Positions 1-12,780 of a DNA stretch of 64,000 nt are shown here, in pieces. Below the pieces are notes generated by a model. The model did not search any database, was not told the DNA's origin, and saw only the letters and a list, made by a program, of their open reading frames with translations. The stretch lies in NCBI GenBank assembly GCA_964036315.1, contig OZ038495.1, forward strand, positions 26,124,190-26,188,189, in the 5' to 3' direction. The stretch's first letter is position 1. Each line of letters opens with the position of its first letter. This stretch comes from Acanthosepion esculentum (Eukaryota > Mollusca > Cephalopoda > Sepiida > Sepiidae). The position numbers were made by a program, and so were the translations under genes.

Positions 1-557
1 TCTGATAAGAAAAGAACTCCCAAATTTGTTAGTGAGGGCCTCAGACTCAAAACAGAGGCCTACATTAAGTGCCTTGAGAGGGTTGTGCTGTCCTGGGTCA
101 AGAGGGTGGCTGCTGGAAGACCCTATGTCTGGCAACAGGACTCTGCACCATGCCATACAAGCTGGAGAACCCAGTCATGGATGTCAGATAACTTCTGTGA
201 CCACATCACCCCTTACATGTGGCCACCTAACTCCCTAGACTGCAACCCCTTGATTATTATGTGTGGGACGCAGTTGAGTGAGAGACCAACAAAACTCCTT
301 GTAATACCAAAGATGAACTGAAGGCAAGGATTATGTCAGAATTCACCAACTTAAACAAGGAGACCATCCAGAAGAGTTGCAGGAGATTCAAAAGTCATCT
401 GGAGGCCGTGGTTGAGGCCAATGGTGATTTTATTGAATAAATTTACTCTTTAGTATTTCAAGATAGTTTTGTGTAATTTTGGTAAATATATCTGTTAAAA
501 TGAGATGTCAGTGTTATTTTTGTGTAATTTCGACGACAATTTTTCCATCGCACCCTA
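1..557 (+). mobile_element. Tc1/mariner-type transposon, 3' part, transposase relic
   Basis: A forward frame from about 85 reads YVWQQDSAPCHTS (second catalytic Asp region) and MWPPNS.DCNPL (third Asp region). A one-base loss in the C run near 243-246 shifts the frame; the next frame continues DYYVWDAVERETNKT and NTKDELKARI to EANGDF and a stop near 438. AATAAA follows the stop. The sequence ATCGCACCCTATA at about 547-559 looks like the outer terminal inverted repeat. The 5' half is outside the window. Broken by the frameshift. Confidence 0.75.
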
Positions 558-1539
558 TATACATGTTATCAATTTTTTTTTTTAACTAATATGTCTGGGA
601 GTTAATAAAAAGCAACAGAAATTAAAGTAATATTGGTAAAAAATGAATAACAATTTCAAAATCTATTACATCTTATACTATGAAGGCACATATATTTTTG
701 TAAGAAAAGTTAAGATCTTAAAATCTCTCTGTAAATTTATGCTTTGAAAGTATATTTTCTGAGTTCAACATGGTGAATCAGTTATCAAAGATTCTTTGAC
801 TCCATTTCTTACTGACTGGAAAATTAACATTCTGTCTGGTTGATTTCTTATCTGGGAAGTAAGTATGGTAATTCTCAAGATTATTTTAGTCATGAAAAAA
901 TTAGCATTGTTAATGTCAAGTGATTGCAGTTCAGTTGGTGTCATTTGAAACATTTTAGCAATTATCCAATGGTTCCTCTTTTTTTTTCTTTTCTTTTTCT
1001 TTTTTTTTCTTAGGTAAAAGATAAAAATATCCCTCCTGCCATGATTTTAAAATTGGAAGTTTTTGGTTTTTTTTTAAATGAAATCCATTGATAAACTTCA
1101 TTTAACTGAGACTGAACCAAGAGACATTAGGATTTTTAATGATTTACTGATTCTCATTAATTTATTTTTGTTTTGTTTTAAATTTAACCTTTTTACATTT
1201 TATGAATCTTTATTAAGAATTAGACAAAGTACATTATAAATGAGATTTATGCTACTTCTCCAAAATAGCAGGACTGATTCAAATAATTCTGGAGTTTCTT
1301 GATATCTACAGGCCACTTTTTTTTTCTTTTAAGTGGAACTTAATCTTTGTATAATTTTACAGTACGGTTGTCTTTATTCTTACTCCAAACATTTTGAGAA
1401 TTTCTAGGCTTTCTTAGTTGTTAAGAAACTTCTCATTTGTTGCTAACTTTAATTTCGTGAAATTTTCTCGGTTTCTTTTAACAAACTGCCAAGTGAACAC
1501 TTGAGCCTAATTCCTAATTAAAGTCCTATATAAGTCTAC
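558..1539. other. AT-rich stretch without recognised features
   Basis: Poly-T and poly-pyrimidine tracts (for example 977-1010) but no exon, repeat family or long ORF I can identify. Confidence 0.5.
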
Positions 1540-1975
1540 AGCCACTTTCTCACAGATGTGCTGTGGCTTCCTTCTGTCTTTTCTACAAGTATTTTCATGG
1601 CAAATGCTCTGACGAGCTACTTTCACTGGTCCCCAAACTGTGTGAATTTAAGTGTGCTACTAGGTTGGCATCTCAGTCCCACCCTTTCGCTGTCAAAATG
1701 GCTAAATGTAGCCGTCTCTTCTACTCCAACAGCTTCTTATCTCACACTTCTGGACAGTGGAACACCCTTCCTCTTACTTCCCTGATAACTATAATCTTCA
1801 AATATCCAAATGTAATATCAATCAACATCTTCTGATGCCTTGAACTTGATCCCCCGTCCTCCTCTTTATCCTTTCTTCGAACACCCCTCTTTACTCTTTG
1901 CTCTCACCCTCCGTAAACACCTTGCATGCTAGTGGCACTCCCGCCTTGCTCAGAGTGATATGTTTAAAAAAAAAA
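1540..1975 (+). mobile_element. Jockey-like LINE, 3' end fragment
   Basis: The forward frame at 1563-1835 reads MASFCLFYKYFHGKCSDELL, then TRLASQSHPFAV and SGQWNTLP. This is the C-terminal tail after the RT domain of Jockey-type ORF2 proteins, and it matches the copy at 16938-17180 in the same window. The fragment ends near an A run at 1965-1975. It is 5'-truncated, as is usual for LINE copies. Confidence 0.75.
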
Positions 1976-2040
1976 ATGTTTGAATACTTTGTTATTTTAT
2001 TCATTCACTTTAATTTTATTTTGGGTCATTTAACTAATGA

Positions 2041-2334
2041 CTAGGTCACTATTCATGGGTGCATAGATGAGTGGTTAGAATGTTAGCATTCTGACCATGA
2101 GAGTTTGAATATCCCCATGATCAATTTGTCAAAGAGGAGACTTAATATCATTCTGCAGAGATAATCCTGGCATGCAGAACTGTTAGAAGTGATTGAAAAC
2201 CCCCACCATGAATTGACCCAGTTATTATGAATGAAGTTGGGTAGATGAAACCATTGATAGTTGTGCTACTACAACAACACCAGTCATCATGGCTGAGGGA
2301 TTGAGCATATTGGCCTTGTTCAACAACTGATTGC
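2041..2334 (+). mobile_element. tRNA-derived SINE, degenerate copy 1 of a tandem pair
   Basis: The head AGTGGTTAGAATGTTAGCAT with a poor B box (GAGTTTGAATATC), followed by a body parallel to the next copy: GGCATGCAGAAC, GAAGTTGGGTAGATG and TTGGCCTTGTTCAACA. It runs head to tail into the better preserved copy 2. Confidence 0.7.
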
Positions 2335-2800
2335 ACCAGATTATTAGAACGTTCGCATTCTGACCATGAGACCTGGGTTCGAATCTCACCATGGTCGATT
2401 TATCAGCAAATAGACTTCCTGATGTTATCGGACTGGAGGGGTCAATCCCAGCATGTGGCACTTTTGGAAAGTGTCTGAAAACCATACCATGGGTTGACCT
2501 AAGCCTTGTGGGTGAAATTGGGTAGACAGAACCCTTGGGGGCTATCGATAGCTGTGCTAGAACAAAGTCAGAAGTCATAGTCGAGGGCTTGAGCATGCTG
2601 GCCTTGTTCAGATTGTTGATCATGCCAGATAACACACTCTTTCCCAGAAACTGTAACTGAAGTCCAACTCAGCATAGTTGCAGTAGAAACCACAGGTGGG
2701 CTCTGTGGGTGTTGAAGAAACATAAATGTGCCTGGGTAGGTGTCTGCAACAAGGATTAGCTATCCATTCTAGCAGATGAGGCTATTTGGAAGCAAGCAAC
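2335..2800 (+). mobile_element. tRNA-derived SINE, copy 2 of a tandem pair
   Basis: Head starts inside the A-box region (TTAGAACGTTCGCATTCTGA) and has a good B box, GGGTTCGAATCTC. The body contains GCATGTGGCACTTTTGGAAA, GGGTTGACCTAAGCCTTGTG and GGTGAAATTGGGTAGACAG. The same family is at 33934-34409. From memory the body resembles cephalopod tRNA-SINEs (GACCAAAGCCTTGTGAGTG), but this was not checked. Confidence 0.8.
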
Positions 2801-5800
2801 CAGCCATTATATATTAAGTCATTATACATTTGATATTTCATTTGTGATACTTTAAAAACTAACTGATTATAGTTGTCAACCTGAGATCATTCACTGAAAT
2901 TTGATACAAAAGAAAACTTTGAATTTTTCACTATTTATATTATTTTGAAATTCCATCCATGTTAAAACTTCACTCTGATTTTGAGATCGCTTGGCTTGTT
3001 TTAGAAACTCCTCTTTATCCTCACAATTCATTTCAGATTTTCTTTCTAATTTTGGTTTCTATCTTATGTAAGTTGGTTTATTTCCTTTTTCTTTATCTGT
3101 AATAAAATAGTGTGAAATGTGAAATATTGTCCATGTGAAGATAATTGCTTAACATTAACAAATATATACTTTTTTTTTATTACTTCAGTCATCTTGAGAA
3201 TTTAAAATACAAATATTTGAGCTAACTCGCAGAAAGAGAATTCAACATGAAAAATTTTGTATGAGTTGTGTGAATGTTTTATGGAAATATTTATTTAGTG
3301 TTCTATGGAGTAGATTATTTTTAATCACTGCAGCATGTTGAACTGAAAATTTTCAATCAGAACTTTCGGGACCCTCATTAAAATTCTGCATGTTTTACTT
3401 ATAGCTTTAAATTAGTTTCACTTTATGAACTATTTAAGAATGATTGAGATCAATGTCACTTAGGTCTTATTCAAACCATTACTTAAGTTTTCAATACTTG
3501 TTAAGTAAAGTAAGTTAATTTATTCAAAGGAAAGATTCCACTAATAAGAATATGCTATTATCTTTGTATGAAATTTAGCATTTGTCAGTTATTGCCATTA
3601 TTTCTCCTCCTCCTTTTGAGTGTCTGATTCAAATTTGACTTTATATACTCAGTAAAAGTTTTCAACTTATTTTCTGATGTTAACTTTAATTTTGCCCTAT
3701 GTCTTTTTTTTTTTCTTTTTTTTTTTTCAACTTAAAACATTTAAGGCTTTTTCATAATATGCTGACTTTAATCCAAAAGATTGATAGATTCATTTCTGAA
3801 TTAAAGAAACTGAAATATAGCAAAACATATACAGAGGTTGTTTGAATCGTCTTTATTAATCTAATGAATAAAAAGATTGACACTTTTACTGGTCATAGTT
3901 AATATTACTCTGCATTTTTCCTGTTTTGTGTGAGTGCATAAAACAAGGTTTTTAGGAAATATTTCAGTTTTTAGAATATTTTTTTTATCTGCTTAATTAT
4001 ACAAATAATTTTGAAATTCTTTTACCTTTCATTTACTCCTCTCTCTCTCTCTCCACAATGTCTTATACAACACTTATTTGCTAGTGATGCAGGTAATACA
4101 AGGAATGTTTTTCTTTCTACATCATAATTGTTTTATGGTGCAGCTGCCAAATACTGAAATAAATTTTTTCTAAGATATATAATGCAAGCTAAAAAAAACT
4201 TTTTAATTATTGATTTTAGAAGGGTTTTTTTTCCACTCGAACCATTTCCATAAACACTCTTTTTGTTTTTAAGATGTCAACTGTTATATTTTCAAATGAA
4301 GTTATGATTACAGTCTGGAAATATGCTTTTACAGTCTTGTAAAGTGATAAAGAAATCAGTGATAAACTTTTAAACAAGAAATTTAAAAATTTAAATGTCA
4401 AATGGATTTATGTTGCAAGCTTTTGTTTCAATTTCTACTTCATTATGAAATGAGTCCATAAGCTACAAACTTCCAAAATGGTGGCACTGTAACCCACTTC
4501 TTCAGTTGGTAATTTTGTTAAGTAACAACATTTTACGGGTCATTTGACTTTCTTTTCCCTCCTCGGTTGGAGCTGGTGTGTTGATACTGTTGATTTGGGT
4601 TTTCCAAACTCTTATGTTATTGGGGCTGATAGCAGTGTCTAGTGGTGGACCAAAATATATTGTATATCACAAATAGAAAATGAGAAATTCACAATTGTGG
4701 TCATGGTAAATTTTGTCTTTTTGTCTAGGACAATGTTGGGAATCAAAGCTGGAATGAGAACTCCTTCAATAAAGTGTACAACACTGTTGATAACTCTAAC
4801 AACAGGTTTATTGAATAATAAAACTGGTGAATATAATGTCTCTATTATCTAATGAAGGACTAGTTCTCCCCAACTGGATCATTACCTGAGAAATCTAGTA
4901 GTAATTGTTGAAATGAGACTAGCACTGTTACTTTTCACTTAATTTTTGTGTCTGTGTGTTCGCTCCACAATGCAGGTGTTTTCTTGTGAGAACACACAGC
5001 AGTCCATGATGCAACCCAGAACAAATCTCTGATGACTATCTCATTGGGCCTCATGAGTCTTTGTTTATATAATCAACCCCATCTCCCCCTCCACTATGAT
5101 TTGACATTGATGTATCTAATTTTTCCATTTCTGATTGCCCTATCTTAGAAAATCTTTTCATAAACTATATGGCTTCCTTTTTCTGTAAGAATATAAACAT
5201 TTTGGGCAAATAATATTAATGTAAACAAACCCCAAACTTTGGATCTTAGCATAAACCATATGGTTTCCTTTGTTAAAAGAAATTAGGTCACTCTTTTTCT
5301 GTAAGAACATAGACATTTTGGGCAAATGATATTAATGTAAACAAACTCTGAATTTGGGTTCTCAGGACCAAGAAATTTGGACAACACATCAGTCATGTCT
5401 TATCAGAGGGAAGTAGATAATTTTGCTCAATTTTACTGAAACTCGACTTGTTATTTCTGGGTTCAATTCTCTTTTCAACTATTTTTCTTTGTTTAAAACA
5501 TAATTATTAACTGTTTCTCTTTCCATCTTTCTCTCAGCCATTCAATATATTCTTCTGAAAATTTTAATAATTATTATCTAATTTGTAGTCCCTCCTGATC
5601 ACCATGCAATGATTTCATGCAATTCAATGTTGAACAAGGCTAGTGCCCTGTTACAGCACAATAAAAGAACAATTATGATAGGTTATTTTTCTCTTGCTAT
5701 CATGCTAAATAATCTTTTTATTATTTTCACAAAAAAAGATAAAATTTGTGGCAAGCATGAGTGTTTTTTTGTAAACCTAATTTTTATGTGTGCAAAACTA

Positions 5801-7069
5801 AAATGAAATACTGTTTGGAAACTTTGAATAAATAGTTTTGATATTTCAGTTGCATGTGCAAAGCTCTTGTCTAAAAACTTTGTTGAGACATTACAGCAAA
5901 TACATTTCAGCACAACAGAAGCAAACTTTCATAAACAAAAGTAACTCTAAAAATTATATTATCTTCAAAGAAGAACATGAAAGTTGACAAAAATTACAAA
6001 CATGTCAAAATTACCAGCTACCAAGAGGGGAAAGTTCACGATTTTGAGTATGGAGTAAAGTTTTCTCATACAATTTGTACAGCAGTTATTGTCTGAATGT
6101 TATATTATGAAATGAACCTTAAAAAGCTAATATAGAAATGAATGAGACGTAATATGAATATCTTGTCTTTTAAGGCTAGCTTTCTTTTATGAATAAAACA
6201 CCCAACTAACTGCTGCTTGCTTTGAGAGAAAAAGAAGACATGACTGTCTTTACTTAAGGCCAATAATACAACTCACACTCTGAACTGGAGGCCTATCTCA
6301 TATCTTGTCATTCCACTGGGAACAAAGATTTTTAGTTTTGGTTTGCAGTAATTTGCTGCTGTAGTTGGCTTAAGTAATGTTTGCTTTTTACATTCAGAAT
6401 AACTTTAGCTTATTTAATTGAAATATGTATAAGATCTATTCATTTTATTTCCTTTGGACTTGTTATATTTTATGTTTTAATTGAAAAACAAATATTTTTT
6501 GTGTGAAATTCACTAAATATGTAATTTAAGAAATTAAAGGTATTGTTAAAGTTAATTTAATATTTTTCTCTTAAACTTAAGTTCTCTATGAAATTTTTAT
6601 TCATAAAAACAAATATACTAATGATCAACTTTGTTTCTTTTTTTCTGTTTCTAACAAATGAAAAATATGTATGTTGAAATTTTACCCTACTTCTTATACA
6701 GAAATATAATGTTTTAATTTTCCTTGATTTAAAGAAATAATTTATTAATTTAATTTTTTTTTTCTTGGCTTTCTTATTACAAATGTTACAACATCTTGCC
6801 TAAGAAAGTTAACTTTCATGACAAAACATTACGATTTAAGTTAAAAATCATAACAAATGTTTAATTTTTAAAACTTCTTCAATTCTGTATTTACATTGCA
6901 AAATTTATTAAAAATGCTATTATTCGTTGCATAAAGTTAATTTAATATTTTTCTCTATGATATTGTTATTCGTAACAACAAAAGGAAGAAAATAAGAAGC
7001 ATTTTTGTCATTTGATGCTTCTTTATTTCTGGAAAGGAAAAAAACACTTTGCACACATTAAAAAATATA
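2801..7069. other. Long AT-rich stretch without recognised genes
   Basis: No convincing exon or transposase was found. There is a CT run at about 4040-4056, poly-T runs near 3706-3728, and a local direct duplication: TTTTTCTGTAAGAA...ACATTTTGGGCAAAT...AATGTAAACAAAC at about 5177-5230 and again at about 5287-5345. Short ORFs here have no recognisable features. Confidence 0.5.
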
Positions 7070-7550
7070 TGTGGCATTTATGGATATAAATGTGTTGAGA
7101 ATACTATTTGTAAGTGATTCACCGAGTTCAGAAGTGGAAATTTTGATCTTGAAGACTGAGAACATTCTGGCAGGCTGACAATCATTGATGATGTCCAGAT
7201 TGAAATGCTGATTATTAATAATCCAAGTAATATGACATGTGGCAGCGTAGAAATACTCCATATATCTCATAGGATCATTGTAAGGCATTTGAAAATACTT
7301 GGATATATGCATCACTACAATATTATGGTGCCTCATGATTTAATGGAAAAAAATTGAACAGACTGTATTTCTGTTGTAAATTCTCTACTCACATGCAACA
7401 AAAGCAACCCATTTTTGAAAAAAATGATCACAGGTGATGGAAATGGATTGTTTACAACAATGTGGAGTAAAAAGTTCTTGGGGAAAATGAAAAGTAGCAT
7501 ATTTTTTGTGTTCTTCAGAATAAATTCAATAACTATATTGATTTGATTTT
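7070..7550 (+). mobile_element. Mariner-type transposase relic
   Basis: Forward frame: GNFDLED.EHSGRLTIIDD, QIEMLIINNPSNMTCGSVE, ISHRIIVRHLKILGYMHH, MVPHDLMEKN, then NKSNPFLKKMITGDGNGLF. The pattern follows mariner (Hsmar1-like) transposase: DLED.ERSGRP, HL..LG, WVPH.L, ITGDEKW. The TGDEKW site reads TGDGNG, so the residues after the first catalytic Asp are changed. Stops interrupt it. The catalytic C-terminal half is missing. Confidence 0.72.
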
Positions 7551-8039
7551 TTTTTTTTTATATTCAGCTAATATTTCATTTTCTTTGTATCTAATTCAAT
7601 CCTCTAACTCTATAGAAAGAATATTTTTGTCTTCCTCTCTGTTTTCTGTCTCATTCGCACTGAAAAATCCTGTTCACTTGCTTCATGCAGACTAGAGACA
7701 AATCAGTTTCAAGTTTTGAAACTCTCTCATTATGTGTGTGTGTGTGTGTGTGTAGGCTATGCAGTGAGCAGGTATGTTTGAGGGGTAGGTTTACAAAAAC
7801 TGTTGAAATGATTACTGTTAATTTTAAAGGGGAGAAAAAACTGAAAAAAAGTAATCATCTTTTCCCATGCTGCTCTGTTTTGATGGTGTCACAAGTAAGC
7901 CAGGCATGGTCATCATGCCCAGCACTTTGTCATCCAACCAATTTTATAGGTAACTGTGAATGAAAGTATATTTGGCTTGAGTCATCTCAGATATTTACTG
8001 CAGGCAGGTGGAAAATCACATGAAATGTAAAGGTTTCCC

Positions 8040-8076
<37 letters not shown>

Positions 8077-9598
8077 ACTAATTCAGTATACATAAAGTTT
8101 AAAAGGAAGTTTTAAAAATGAAAGAGCTTTCATTTTAGCCTTAATTGAAAACTAAAGGATTTAAAATTTACTATACTATTTTCAGTAAGCAAAATATTCT
8201 GGTGTATTTCAAACAGAAATTATATTGATTGGAATTTTTTTTTTTTCTTAGTAAAAGCGATAAAAATCTGTCATTTTCGACACATTTGTAAAGAAAAGTT
8301 AATTCTCAGTTTTAAAAATCTTGCAAAAATAAAATATTTTTCTGAAACATTAATTGAGGAAAACTAGCAAAATTAAAGTTAAATGAATCTGATTTGAAAC
8401 AAATATTACTTATAGCACAAAATGTTGTATACAAATATTTCTTAACTACAGGGTCTTGTTTTTCTGACATTAATCAATTTATTGACAGCTGCATGTGTTC
8501 ATAGAGAAGTATGGTGGAGCAGACGATAAATTTTATAAGGGGTGACAACCCTTAAAACATGTGACCTTTTAATGATAGATTTATCGGTTTGTACATCCAT
8601 ACTTCAGAAATTATGCACATAATCACACATACAGAAACAAATCAATTCTTTTAAAAATATTCAGGGTTACCACACTGAATTTCTCGGGTTTTCATAAAAT
8701 TAACTAAGGGACTGAAACATAAAAAAAATTTAAAAAATGTGTATTTTTACTAAGATTTTCTTATAATAAAATAAATTTCAAAACTAATTTCATTTATTTG
8801 TGAATAAGTCATGAAAATTTCATTAAAATCTAACAATTATTTGATTATTGCAAGAATTTCCGAATTAATACATCTGTCAGCGCAAAAAAGAAGCTAAAAT
8901 TTGCTATGCTAAAAGCTGGTACAACTGCTAACAGAAGAAAAACAAGTTTTTCTAATTAAAATTTCGAATGTTCTGAAAAGGAGTAAAAAAAAAATTAACT
9001 AAATAATCAAAAAATACTTTGACTCTTCCTCTTACTCATGATTTTTACGAAAAATCTGTGTTTACATTATGTTTGGGGCCTGTTTTCATCACGGTATGCT
9101 GATGATTTTTTGTAGTGTTTTCGTGGTTATATATATATATATATATGTATGTATGAAAACACACACACAAAGATAAATAGTTGTTGTGTGTTTAACAAGA
9201 AATATTTACAAAGACCAAAAGAAAAATCCAGAGAAATATCCACATAAATAAATATATTTTTAAAGTAAATGTGTTAAAATTCTATGCTATGAAAAATGTT
9301 AAAATTGGCGCCATGTCCTTACAGCTCATGATCCAGTGACAGGTCATGTGATATTGCTGAATGAATCTATAATGTAAGTTTGGTAGTGTTACTTAAAAAA
9401 TACATAGTGCTGGATCACATGATATGTAAAAAAAAAATTACATCTTAAGAATTCTAAATGTAAATCTTTCTTACTTCCATGAAAAAAAACGTGACACTTG
9501 CTTAACGATTACTAAAAAAGATGCACAAACTTTGCGTTTGATTTTGACATGCCACGTTTAGAATGAATTAGTGCATTTGTTCAATTTTTTTTAACTCC
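7551..9598. other. AT-rich stretch with microsatellites
   Basis: Contains a TG run at 7734-7754, a TA microsatellite at about 8044-8074, another at about 9128-9146 followed by an AC run. No exon or mobile element recognised. Confidence 0.5.
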
Positions 9599-10160
9599 AT
9601 GATTTACCCTAAAAAATTTACTCACATAGCTTGTCTAATTTTTTTCAAGCAATGTGGTCCTTCACATTTTTTTAATTGTGCAGGCTTGAGTTCATCATCC
9701 TTCAACTTTCCTATGGTTGGTTGGAACTCCATTGACAATCCCTTTCCACACTGTTCAGTCCTGTATTGCTATCCCCAATGTCCAACCCTGAGTCTCAAGC
9801 TATGGTGTCTGGGGAAAGTCGATTTTCGTGAGAAGACACTTGCAGAAGGATGCCATAGGGGTAAGGATGGAACGATTTCCTTGTCCACTCGGTGGCGGTG
9901 GCTGGCAAACTGTAATCATTTTTGTTTGAGCTTAAGAGAGATTGGTCTCAGTTCTCCATAAATTGTGTTAAGCATTGCATGTGATCTTCAACTTGAGTTA
10001 GACATATCTGTCCACATTCTTGGAGTGTGGTTAGAGGTGTAGGGAATGGTCAGAGCACTAGTCTAGACTTGGCACTGCAGATTATATTTGAAGGCCAAGT
10101 CAGATATTGTTCTCTCTGAGGACTATATGCTACCAACTAAGTTGGAACAGGTCAGCAGTT
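9599..10160. other. Moderately GC-rich unexplained segment
   Basis: A 120-codon open frame (9599-9961) lies in a stretch that is less AT-rich than its surroundings; no domain is recognised and I do not treat it as a gene. At about 10038-10100 the text TAGGGAATGGTCAGAGC followed by ATATTTGAAGGCC faintly recalls the A and B boxes of a tRNA-SINE. Confidence 0.3.
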
Positions 10161-11744
10161 TGCAAGATTGATTTGGTTGTATTTAGTGGAATATCAACCT
10201 CTCAGTTATTTAATGCAAAACTCTAAATATGCAATTTTATGTTTTCAACTACAGATGTTTTGTACATATGTTTATCCTGAAAATATAAAACTGTTTTATA
10301 GATATATAGTAGGTACTGCCAAAAACTCATTAAAAAAGAGTTTACCATGATGAAAAAGGCCCCAAACTTGATAAAAAAAAATTTTAGCATCAAAATGTTT
10401 GTTATTAAGAGGAAAGACCAAAGTATTTTTTATTAGCTTTTTTAACCCTTTCTAGCATGTTTGAAATTTTGGTTAAAAATCTTGTTTTTCTTGCATCAAT
10501 GAGTGAGCCAAAGATTAGTATTGGAAATTTAACATCTTTTTTACAGTAAAAAAATACTGTTTTGGAAATTCTTGCAAAAATCAAATAAGTGTCAGATTTT
10601 AATGAAATTTTCAGGACTTATTCACAAATGAATGAAATTTTATTTTGATTTATGGAGAATTTTTTTTTTTTAGAAAACCTTGGTATTTTTTTTTTTTTAT
10701 CTCTCATTCCACTTAATTTTATGAAATTTTGGGAAATTAAAATTCCATCCCCTTCATATTTACATTAATTGAAAGCTGAACTCCTTGTAGAATTTAAATC
10801 AATTTGATTTTTGTCAAACAGAAAAACCATTTGCCGAAAATCTGCTCATAAAATGAAAAATGCAATAAAACTGACTTTATTTAATTAGAAAAACTTTTAA
10901 TTGTTTTTATGAATAAGATATATTAAGGATACTTGTCTTAACAAAAACAATTTTTTTGATGATTAATGAATTTTTACAAGATTTGTTTTCATTAGAGTAA
11001 TAAAGTTTAAAATTTTTTAAAATTCTGTATTAATTTAACCCTTTTAGATGATATTAACCATACATGGCATTATCAGAAAATAGTAAATTTAAAGCCAGAA
11101 AGTATCTAAAATTCAATAAAACATTAGATTACAGAATATTTCCTAAAGATTGAGTACTTAAAAATTATATATAAAAGGCACACACGTTATACTCAGTTAT
11201 TTTTTTTACAGCTAAAGCTACCATAGAATAACATTAAGCTGTCAAGCATATCAACAGCTTAAATAAGCAGCCACTGCTGTGTTAAAAAATACATTTCTGC
11301 AATATTTTAAACTTAAAGTAAATAATATTTGTTTCGAATCATTAATTAGTATTCCTGAAATAAAATTTCAGAAAAAATGTTTTATTTTTTAAAGATTTTT
11401 AATAAAGAGAATTAACATTGTGATGAAAGACTAAAAAAAGTCCACTAATCAGCTATTTTAGCAAAAAAAAATAAATAAATAAAACTCATTCTAGTCAATT
11501 TAAATTAGTTTTTGAAATACAGCAAAATATTTCATTTATTGGAAATATTAAATTTAATCTATTAGCTTGAAATTAAAACTAAAATAAAAGCTTCAAGAAA
11601 GATTTTTTATTTTTTTTAAATTCGTTTTAAACCTTAGGTATTGCATTTTCTGTGGTGGTATCTATAGTTTGTAGATGATCTAGTTTCAGTATTTTCAAAT
11701 AGGTAAACAGGTGGCCTCACTGTTTTACTTGAACTCTGCTTCTT
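10161..11744. other. AT-rich stretch without recognised features
   Basis: Low-complexity A/T sequence, with several homopolymer runs. No coding or repeat signature seen. Confidence 0.5.
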
Positions 11745-11930
11745 CTTACATAGCCCGATGATCCAGAAGTAAATTGCCAAGAATATTTACAATCATGTTA
11801 CACACCAAATGTGGCCTCCAAGGCCTGGACTACTATATCTGAGGGGGTGTCACTGAGAGACAAAGAAGTGAGCAGTCATACAATACCAAGAAATCAATAA
11901 AAATTGTCAACATAGATGAGAACCACTTCA
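11745..11930 (+). mobile_element. Short Tc1/mariner relic related to the element at 1-557
   Basis: The text HMWPP, then GLDYYI.GGVTERQRSE and YNTKKS in broken frames parallels MWPPNS, DYYVWDAVERETN and NTKDEL in the relic at the window start. Only about 150 bp is recognisable, without termini. Confidence 0.4.
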
Positions 11931-12052
11931 TCCAAGTATGTAGTTACTTTATAGGCTGGGAGATTTTATATCATCCTTATATTAATAATGTTATCTCACA
12001 AAGGTTAAATAAAAAAAAATCTTTGAAATTAATTCATAAGGACATATAAAGG

Positions 12053-12648
12053 GTGTTCCAATGACTTGGACTGATTTCAAATGTGAATTAAGTTTAAGCA
12101 TTTAATGATATTTTTCTTTTTCTTTCAGATTTAACAACTTAAGTCTTTGGCAATTTCAACCATGGAAAAATTAACAATCAAACAATGTGTTAAAGTTATC
12201 AAAGCCTATTACAAAAATAGACGTTCAAACAGAAATGCATTTCGCACACTTCGCAATTTTTTTTTGGTCAACATAATCGACCAACTGAGATTGCAATTGG
12301 AAATGATTTAACGTTGTTGTGGAGAGGTTCAATTCCTGTGCATGATGACAAATAGAGGTATCTGCAATTTTGGCCACATTCTTATGCACTGCAGCAATGT
12401 TTTCAGCTCAACGTCGTAAATGAGCACATAATGGTGTTTTCATATCTGCCACCGACACAGTTTGTTTGAATTTACGAACAATTTTTCCAGTTGCACTCTT
12501 GAAGCTTTAACACATTGTTTGATTGTTAATCTTTCCATGGTTGAAATTGCCAAAGACTTAAGTTGTTAAATCTGAAAGAAAAAATCATTAGAGACTTGAA
12601 CTTAATTCCCATTTAAAATTGGTCCAAGTTATTGGAACAGCCTTTCTT
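12053..12648. mobile_element. Fold-back DNA transposon derivative made of two inverted 5' ends
   Basis: Left arm, plus strand: AAAGGGTGTTCCAATGACTT at the end, then an ATG at about 12162 opening MEKLTIKQCVKVIKAYY. Right arm, minus strand: AAAGGCTGTTCCAATAACTT at the end, then MERLTIKQCVKA, SVADMKTP and AENIAAV. Both arms are thus the same terminus plus the start of the same helix-turn-helix transposase, facing each other. The arms differ by internal deletions. No catalytic domain remains, so it would be non-autonomous. Confidence 0.7.
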
Positions 12649-12780
12649 ACAAGAATTAGTATTCATTTTTTCTAATATGGGTATGTATGTGCAAACGTTC
12701 ATAAGTATGTACATACATATATGTGGTTTTAAATTTCTACTTGTTTCTCCAATATATTAGGAGGAACAGTTTTGGAAATT

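Noticed and set aside
7058..7336. 92-codon minus-strand ORF
   Set aside because: The plus strand carries mariner transposase motifs over the same bases, so this is a shadow.
9599..9961. 120-codon ORF as a host gene
   Set aside because: No domain, no splice context and no similarity I can recognise; length is plausible by chance.
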